A stretch of 64,000 nucleotides of DNA from Sacculina carcini. Its lineage: Eukaryota; Arthropoda; Thecostraca; Sacculinidae. Position 1 is the first letter of the stretch, and each line of letters starts with the position of its first letter. A program made the position numbers and the translations under genes. The notes beneath the pieces are model-generated. The model was not told where the DNA came from and made no database searches. It worked only from the letters and a program-made list of their open reading frames with translations. Below are positions 58,629-64,000 of this stretch, piece after piece. The DNA lies in the NCBI GenBank assembly GCA_916048095.2, contig OU696584.1, forward strand, positions 4,491,849 through 4,555,848, written 5' to 3'.

Positions 58629-59565
58629 TACCTGGTCCCGGACGAAAAACAGTGAATTTTTGTGGCTGCCTGCGATGTTTGCGAGAGAAGAATTTGGCAG
58701 ACATTCTCCTCTCGGGATCAGTTTAAATAATGCCTGCAATGTTTTTCGCACGAGCGCGCTTTCTCGCCGAAATTGTAATGATACCAACAAAGGTTGGTCC
58801 TCTCGCCATCTGTGGTGGATTCCTCGTCTTTTGCCACAGAGTGTGACCGAGACTTTACCGGTCGCGGAGATTTGTGCCTCGTTACGCGAGACGGCACCCG
58901 TTGCGAGGCTGGCGAGGCAGTCCGCCGCACTGCGAGCTTGCTGACTTGGCGCTGCAGCTGGTTCAAACACTGTCGCATTTCAGCCAGCTCTTTAGCGCAA
59001 TTGCAGCCGTGCTCAGGCGGACTCACTGCGTTCATTGCAAGGCTGTCACTCGGTAGTGCAGTCAACACTCGATCCGCTGTGCCAGCCAGGGTTTCAAGCG
59101 GCGTCTCCGGTGGCAAAAATTGCAGAAATGGAGCGACAGCATCTGGCATCGCCTTCAGAAATATTTGCCGTACCAGTGGCGATTCGCTGTCAGAAATATA
59201 CGGCGCTGTCAGGTCATGCAAGTGACGGAGAAACTGACTGGGCCGCCGGTCGCCTAATTCCTGCTGTTCCAGCACCGTACGCAATTTTTGCTCCTTCGTC
59301 GCGCCCAGTCGCGATTGCAGAGCGTTGCACAACTGCGTATAGGCGTCTGCAGGTGGTTTACGAATGAGATCTATAAACTCACGGACATGATACGGCGGCA
59401 GAAGCGATGCGGCTGTTTGAAAACGAAGAGTTTCTTGCCTAATATTTGCTCTGGCAAAATATAGATCCAGCTGAATTATCCACACACTTCGTTTTCCACA
59501 AGTGGGGGTGGTGGACCCATGACGGCAGGAATAGACACCGCGTCTGATTTCACTTCACCGTCCAT
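58629..59565 (-). pseudogene. gag: LTR-G gag
   Basis: Minus strand. The ATG at 59565 starts a short frame that hits TAA at about 59490 (ENEVCG-stop); coding continues at once in another frame (59485-58718): LDLYFARANI, HVREFIDLIRKPPADAY, LYPRQFL-type block read as RRPSQFLRHLHDL, QIFLKAMPDAV and ending in the zinc-knuckle-like CWYHYNFGEKARSCEKHC, characteristic of Mag-type gags. The tail LFFVRDQ near 58640 leads into the protease beyond LINE-delta-2. Confidence 0.82.
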
Positions 59566-59761
59566 GCTGGGTTAGTATGCGAGAGTAAGCGGCAAGAACT
59601 GCAAGCGAATGAGCCACAACTGCGAACTAGCTACAAACTGCGAACTAGCTACAAACTACGAAGGAGAGCTAATCAACGGTACGCAACGCTACTGAAAACT
59701 ACACGACACGATGTGTAATAATACAGTACTTATATAATACGAGTACAATACTGATAAAATA

Positions 59762-59772
59762 CGGGGTCGCCA
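59762..59772 (-). promoter_or_regulatory. Primer-binding site of LTR-G (conventional type)
   Basis: Two bases after the LTR end the minus strand reads TGGCGACCCCG, starting with the TGG expected for pairing to a tRNA CCA end. The tRNA was not identified with confidence. 59566-59761 is untranslated leader. Confidence 0.7.
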
Positions 59773-59774
59773 CT

Positions 59775-60623
59775 TGTTACGCGAAGCTCGTTCAGAGCGC
59801 GCACATAACAAAAAGCGGTGTAGCACATCAGATATATTATAAATACACAGTAACAATAGTACAAAGAATATAACAAGGCCGAATACGAGCAAAACCTCGG
59901 CACGAAGGCCGCGGCACAGAAATCCGTAACAGTGGTGTAGCGAGTCCTCAACTGAAACAGCTACTGCACCGTTACAAATAATACAGGTAATAATCGCGCA
60001 ATAAATATCAAAGGCCGGAGACCAGCAAAACCTCGGCACGAAGGCCGCGGCACAGAATTTCGTAACAGTGGTGTAGCGAGTCCTCCACTGAAACAGCTAC
60101 TGCACCGTTACAATTAATACAGGTAATATCCTAGGCCAATGCGCGGCAATCGCAACGAGCACGTTATCCAACACAATGTGTCGGACGATGCTCGGGTCGA
60201 ACTGACACAAGGCGAGCGAGACACAGAGAGTAGCCCTGTCAGTCAAGCTATTGCCAAAGTCCCAGTCCAACTGCCCGCGCACCGAGGCGACGGGACTTAA
60301 ATAAACTTGGCCGTGCGTGTGCATCGACCCAACCGCGTATGAACATTGAAACACAATTGGCCAGGCAATAGCAAAAGACAAATGTAACCAACCGATTGGT
60401 AGCTATTTGATCACGCCAGCACGTAGGCTACTGTGATTGGCTGAACTATTTTTGCAAGCTAACACGCATACACACGTCACCTAACCTACATGGAATATTC
60501 TAGAACGCATGCCACACAAACATACAGACACATGCGGCAAATACATAGAGACACATACGCACACGTATACACATGCAACAAGCGTGTTTGCTGGTTGTAC
60601 GCAGACACACGTCACCTAACATA
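59775..60623 (-). repeat. 5' LTR of LTR-G, truncated by LINE-beta-2
   Basis: Aligns with 52307-53155 with scattered substitutions, including the 136-bp tandem duplication. Stops at CTAACATAC, where the (AAC)n-complement tail of LINE-beta-2 starts. Confidence 0.88.
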
Positions 60624-60962
60624 CAACAACAACAACAACAACAACAACAACATGTATTTGTTATAGCGCACCGAAGGGCTCGGGCGCGACACGATTATAA
60701 CAGTTGGGAACACGGAATACAAATAACAGGACAGATGCAAAAGAAGTAAACTACAAATATGCAATAAATGACAATAAATATAGAGACAAAATATGGGCGA
60801 AACATACAAAGCAGGCGGACATGACGGACAAGACAACACGACTGAAACATAATGACAACACAACACAGCAAACACAACTCGGGAGAATATAGTCATAGCG
60901 TAGATATAGTAAGCATGCAAATGAGAGAAGGAATACGAGTAAGAACAGGCTAAAGTATCATG

Positions 60963-62690
60963 TTATAGTGATGCAAAAGGTGTGAGAGTGTGGGAGACTG
61001 GGTCAAAAGAGAGGTCAATAAAGTGTTTGGAGAGCTTAGAGCGGAAAGAATTGTAGGAAAGAGAAGAAGTAATGTGAAGTGGGATGGAATTGTAAAGGCG
61101 AGGGGCGGAAAAGAAGAATGATTTGGAGGACCAAGGAGATTCATTTACAGCACGAGGGCATACAAGGGGAAGAGGAGTTCGTGAAGGAGTGAGGCAAGGA
61201 GTGAGGAGAAGGCGGAGATAGGATGGCTGATGAGGATCGTGGAGAAGCTTATATATCAGACAGCACAGGCGAAAGTGAATACGTGGAATAATAGGGAGCC
61301 AGCGAAATTGAAAAAGAAATTGAGAAGTGTGACGACAAGGAACAGGATGAAGGACAAAACGACAAGATTGATTAATGACGCGTTGTAGGATTTTAAGAGA
61401 ACGACGAGGAGCATGGATGTACAAAGAATTACAATCGTCAAGTCTAGAGAATACATGAGAGTGAATAAGTTTGATTGCGGAAGGTCTGTCGAGATATGAG
61501 CGTATAGGATAGAGGGATCTCAAGATAAGACGACAAGTGCGGGCGACAGAGAGGATATTGTCGGAGGAAGAGAGAGATGAGTCAAAAATAACTCCGAGAT
61601 TGCGGACTGTCGATGATAGGATAAGAGGTAAGCGAGGAGGAAGAATACGAGGAGGATGAAGAGCCAGAAACTCAGACTTGGACGGGTTGAGGAGAAGGTG
61701 ACGGGACGACGCCCAAGAAGAGATGGTGGATAGGATGTCAGAGAGAAAAGACGGAGAAGGAAAAAGAAGAGGGATATATAACTGAATGTCCTCAGCGTAG
61801 ATATGAAATGAGATGGAATACTTACGAAGGATAGGACAGAGGGAGGACATGTAAAGGTTAAAGAGTATCGGACCAAGAATAGATCCCTGAGGGACACCTG
61901 ATGAAAGATGGATAGGATCAGATACAGAGGAATTGAAGTTGACAGAGTAGGTCCTTCCCGAAAGGTACGATTTAAGGAGAGAGAGGGCAGAAGACGAGAT
62001 ACCAAGATGAGAGACGTCATGCATTAGGATAGAGTGATTAACAAGGTCGAAGGCGGAGAACATATCGAGAAGAACGAGAAGAACAGAGCGACGGTACGAG
62101 AAGTGCGAAAGGATGCCATTGGAGATAGAAAGAAGAACTGATTCGGTAGAATGAGAAGGGCGAAGCCCGGATTGGAAGGGATCAAGAGACTGGCAGATGA
62201 AAGGGGAAAGTTGCGCAGAGATAGCGGACTCGAGAAGCTTAGAAGCAAAGCTCAGAAGAGATATAGGACGATAGTTACTAAGTATAGAAGAGTCAAGGTT
62301 CTGTTTCTTAAGAATCGGACGGACAATTGCATGTTTGTCAGCGAGAAACTGGCCGTGAAGAAAAGAGGAGTTGATAAGATGCAGGAGATAAGGAACCAGG
62401 GAAGGAAGGGATTTGGAGATAGCAGGGAAGTTGATTGGATCAGCTGGTGAGAAGGATAGCTTGGAAGAGGAAACGAGTGGAAAGATATCATGAAGATCAA
62501 TGTGAGAGAAGGACGTGAACCGGTGATGAGTGGAAGTGTGAGTGAGGGCAGCACAATTGGTGGGAATACTCGATTGTGTGAGTTTTACTTTTTCAGAGAA
62601 AAATGTTGAGAACTCGGGAGCCGTTAGAGGAGAGGAAAAAGCAGCAGAGCAGGAGAGTGAAGACCGCAGAGAGAGTTCAGAGTGGACCAC
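60963..62690 (-). pseudogene. LINE-beta-2 reverse transcriptase, catalytic motif altered
   Basis: 575 open codons: YRPISLLSFASKLLE, LLVLLDMFSAFDLVNHSIL, SGVPQGSILGPILFNLYM, then IYAEDIQLY where relatives have YADD, so the first catalytic Asp is replaced by Glu. NPSKSEFLALHPP and the thumb and C-terminal region follow. The 5' part is in another frame (62624-63301). The D-to-E change in the catalytic pair is expected to abolish or cripple activity. Confidence 0.88.
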
Positions 62691-63301
62691 AATGACTTGG
62701 AGGAACGAGAAAGGGACGAGAGTTTGGAGCTATAGTAGCTACTTTTAGCAGCAGAAAGAGCAGAAGTGAAAGATGAGCGAGCGGAGCAAAACAAAAGCCA
62801 ATCGGAAGAAGATCGTGAACGCCTCCAAGTACGCTCAAGACGTCGTTGAAGAGACTTGAGTACTCGAAGCTGAGGAGATGACCAAGGAGGAGAGCGAGAG
62901 GAAGATGAGCGAGTGATGATTGGGAACATACAATTATTTATATGGGAGAGTGCGGAAGAGAAATATGGGTAGATGTCATGGGGAGGAAGATAATACAGAG
63001 CAGAGATAGGGAGACAGGAGGATAATAGTGAGTGAAATTGAATGGAATTAAAACATTTGTAGTTACGATAGCTGGACGGAGTATGAGAAGGGGGACAAGT
63101 GAGCGGCAGAGTAGATAAAAGTAGGCTGTGGTCAGAGACAGAGGAATCAGGAGGAAATACAAAGATATCGGAAGGGACAGGATCAGTCGAGAGAAATGGG
63201 GAGGGAAACAGGACTAGATCAAGTGTATGGCCAGATATATGTGTAGGAGAGAAAGAAGAATAAGAGAGACCATGGGAAGTAAGTAATGAGATAAAATTCA
63301 A
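62624..63301 (-). pseudogene. LINE-beta-2 endonuclease end and linker
   Basis: Minus strand: TLDLVLFPS, SVSDHSLLLSTL (endonuclease SDH motif), then a Ser-rich linker with WSSPQLRVLKSLQRRLERTW. It is separated from the endonuclease front by a stop at 63305 and from the RT by a frameshift near 62650. Confidence 0.8.
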
Positions 63302-63304
63302 GCA

Positions 63305-63790
63305 TTAAGGATTGGCCGAGGGTGAATCAAGCCAGAAGTTAAAGTCGCCGAGTATGATAAAATGGCTGGAGAAAATAGACGAGACTGCTTCAATGAGAGG
63401 AGGAAACTCTTGAAAAAACATCGCGGAAGTGCCGGGGTGATTGGGACGGTAAATGATAAGGATGCAAAACTTGTTAAAAGAGGGGACCGAGAGGGTAAGA
63501 GCTAGGAATTCGAATGAGGTGGGAGAAGAAACCAGATTGGAAAGGGACGAAATGGAGAGACCTTTGGAGAATAGACAACCTACCCCGCCACCCGAAGACT
63601 TAGAACTGTCGCGCGATTTGTGTAGGAATGAAGAACAGGAAGGTAGGTTAGCAGAGAATGAGGAAATATCAGAATCAAGGAGCCAGGTTTCGGCAAGACA
63701 GAGAATAGACATATTATGTGAGGCAAAGAGGTGGGATATGTGAGTCGTTTTATTTCGAGCCGATCTGATGTTGAGAAATCCAATTGAAAG
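63305..63790 (-). pseudogene. LINE-beta-2 endonuclease, N-terminal half
   Basis: Minus strand: SIGFLNIRSARNKTTHI near 63780, LCLAETWLLDSD with the catalytic E, GGVGCLFSKGL, and HFIILGDFNFWLDSP. Ends at a TAA at 63305-63307, a single nonsense change as coding continues beyond it. 63791-64000 is upstream LINE sequence with no clear domain. Confidence 0.82.
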
Positions 63791-64000
63791 ATACTTAGAG
63801 TTAAAATGTGGACTAGGTTGAGGTGAGGGAAGTGAGGAACAGGAGAGGGAAGAGATGGAAGAGCGGCAGGGAAATTGCGCTGAAATAGAAAGAGGAAGGG
63901 AAGAATCGCTAGAAGGCGATAGTCAATTTAGCATTGGCGAGGGATGACAAAGGATGACGGTCGGTGGTGAGGGGGTGGGAGCTAAGAGAGTGCGGGCACG

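Larger units (their letters stand above)
52307..60623 (-). mobile_element. LTR-G: large Mag-like gypsy element, inactivated and interrupted
   Basis: Minus-strand element: 3' LTR 52307-53292, polypurine tract, pol, gag, primer-binding site, then a 5' LTR from 59775 that is cut at about 60623 by LINE-beta-2 and would continue beyond the window. LINE-delta-2 (56350-58628) splits gag from protease. Frameshifts and a stop break RNase H and integrase. The gag zinc knuckle and the pol motifs point to the Mag group of Ty3/gypsy. The LTR copies differ at scattered positions, so it is not recent. Confidence 0.9.
60624..64000 (-). mobile_element. LINE-beta-2: LINE inserted in the LTR-G LTR, running off the window
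   Basis: Minus strand. Its 3' tail is (TTG)n (plus-strand AACAACAAC at 60624-60652), preceded by a TGCGCTATAACAAATACAT motif shared with LINE-beta-1 (TGCGCTATATCAAATACAC). It contains an endonuclease and a complete RT region and is longer than LINE-beta-1, reaching the window edge. Confidence 0.88.

Noticed and set aside
1..64000. tRNA, rRNA, CRISPR or bacterial-type genes
   Set aside because: None seen on either strand by eye; the spaced CA and AAC repeats are microsatellites or LINE tails, not CRISPR.

Overview
The window looks like genomic DNA from an animal, probably a marine or early-branching invertebrate; the species cannot be told from the sequence. The grounds are a full-length animal-type ubiquitin hydrolase (USP5/isopeptidase T), a second membrane-protein gene, long AT-rich non-coding stretches, CA/TG and TA microsatellites, and several classes of eukaryotic transposon (Ty3/gypsy-class LTR elements, APE-type LINEs, hAT-like MITEs). 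There are no operons, no bacterial-style genes and no CRISPR. Two apparent host genes are intronless and GC-rich (3232-5988 and 19015-19905). A third may be split between 40063-40180 and 51774-52123.

Layout. 1-1640: left-truncated LTR element on the minus strand (LTR-A). 3232-5988: USP5 with poly(A) signals. 6566-11056: complete, apparently young LTR element (LTR-B). 11520-16200: an old LINE (alpha) split by a second LINE (beta-1) and by a hAT MITE. 16401-16458: perfect 27-bp-arm hairpin. 19015-19905: two-TM protein. 20286-20610: hAT MITE. 21843-25256: LTR and LINE remnants plus a 1-kb TIR element. 25257-36160: a nest of a fossil LTR element (LTR-F), a second LTR family spliced into it (LTR-E), a third complete but defective one inside that (LTR-D), and two LINE insertions. 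36572-36788: hAT MITE with a perfect 8-bp target duplication. 37358-39456: LINE-delta-1. 40500-44480: nearly full-length but broken LINE-gamma-2. 45022-46400: short LTR-like repeat pair around a GC-rich segment. 46642-47031: hAT-like element. 47295-51662: second complete, apparently young LTR element (LTR-C). 52307 to beyond 60624: large Mag-like gypsy element (LTR-G), broken by LINE-delta-2 and by LINE-beta-2, which runs off the right edge.

How the parts relate. LTR-A, LTR-B and LTR-C form one family group: short gag with CCHC knuckles; pol in the -1 frame; an identical in-frame GGGAAAC slippery heptamer at the gag/pol overlap; TG-rich LTRs. LTR-B and LTR-C each have exact 5-bp target duplications and LTRs in which I saw no differences. 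Directly after the 5' LTR both carry the same 12 nt, AGCTAACCGGCC. This is the exact reverse complement of nucleotides 1-12 of tRNA-Ile(AAU) as I recall it from vertebrates, so priming may use a tRNA 5' fragment rather than the tRNA CCA end. I regard this as the most interesting candidate system in the window.

Limits: everything was read by eye. Boundaries given to the base rest on LTR/TSD alignment by hand. Family names are by motif resemblance. No database search was possible.
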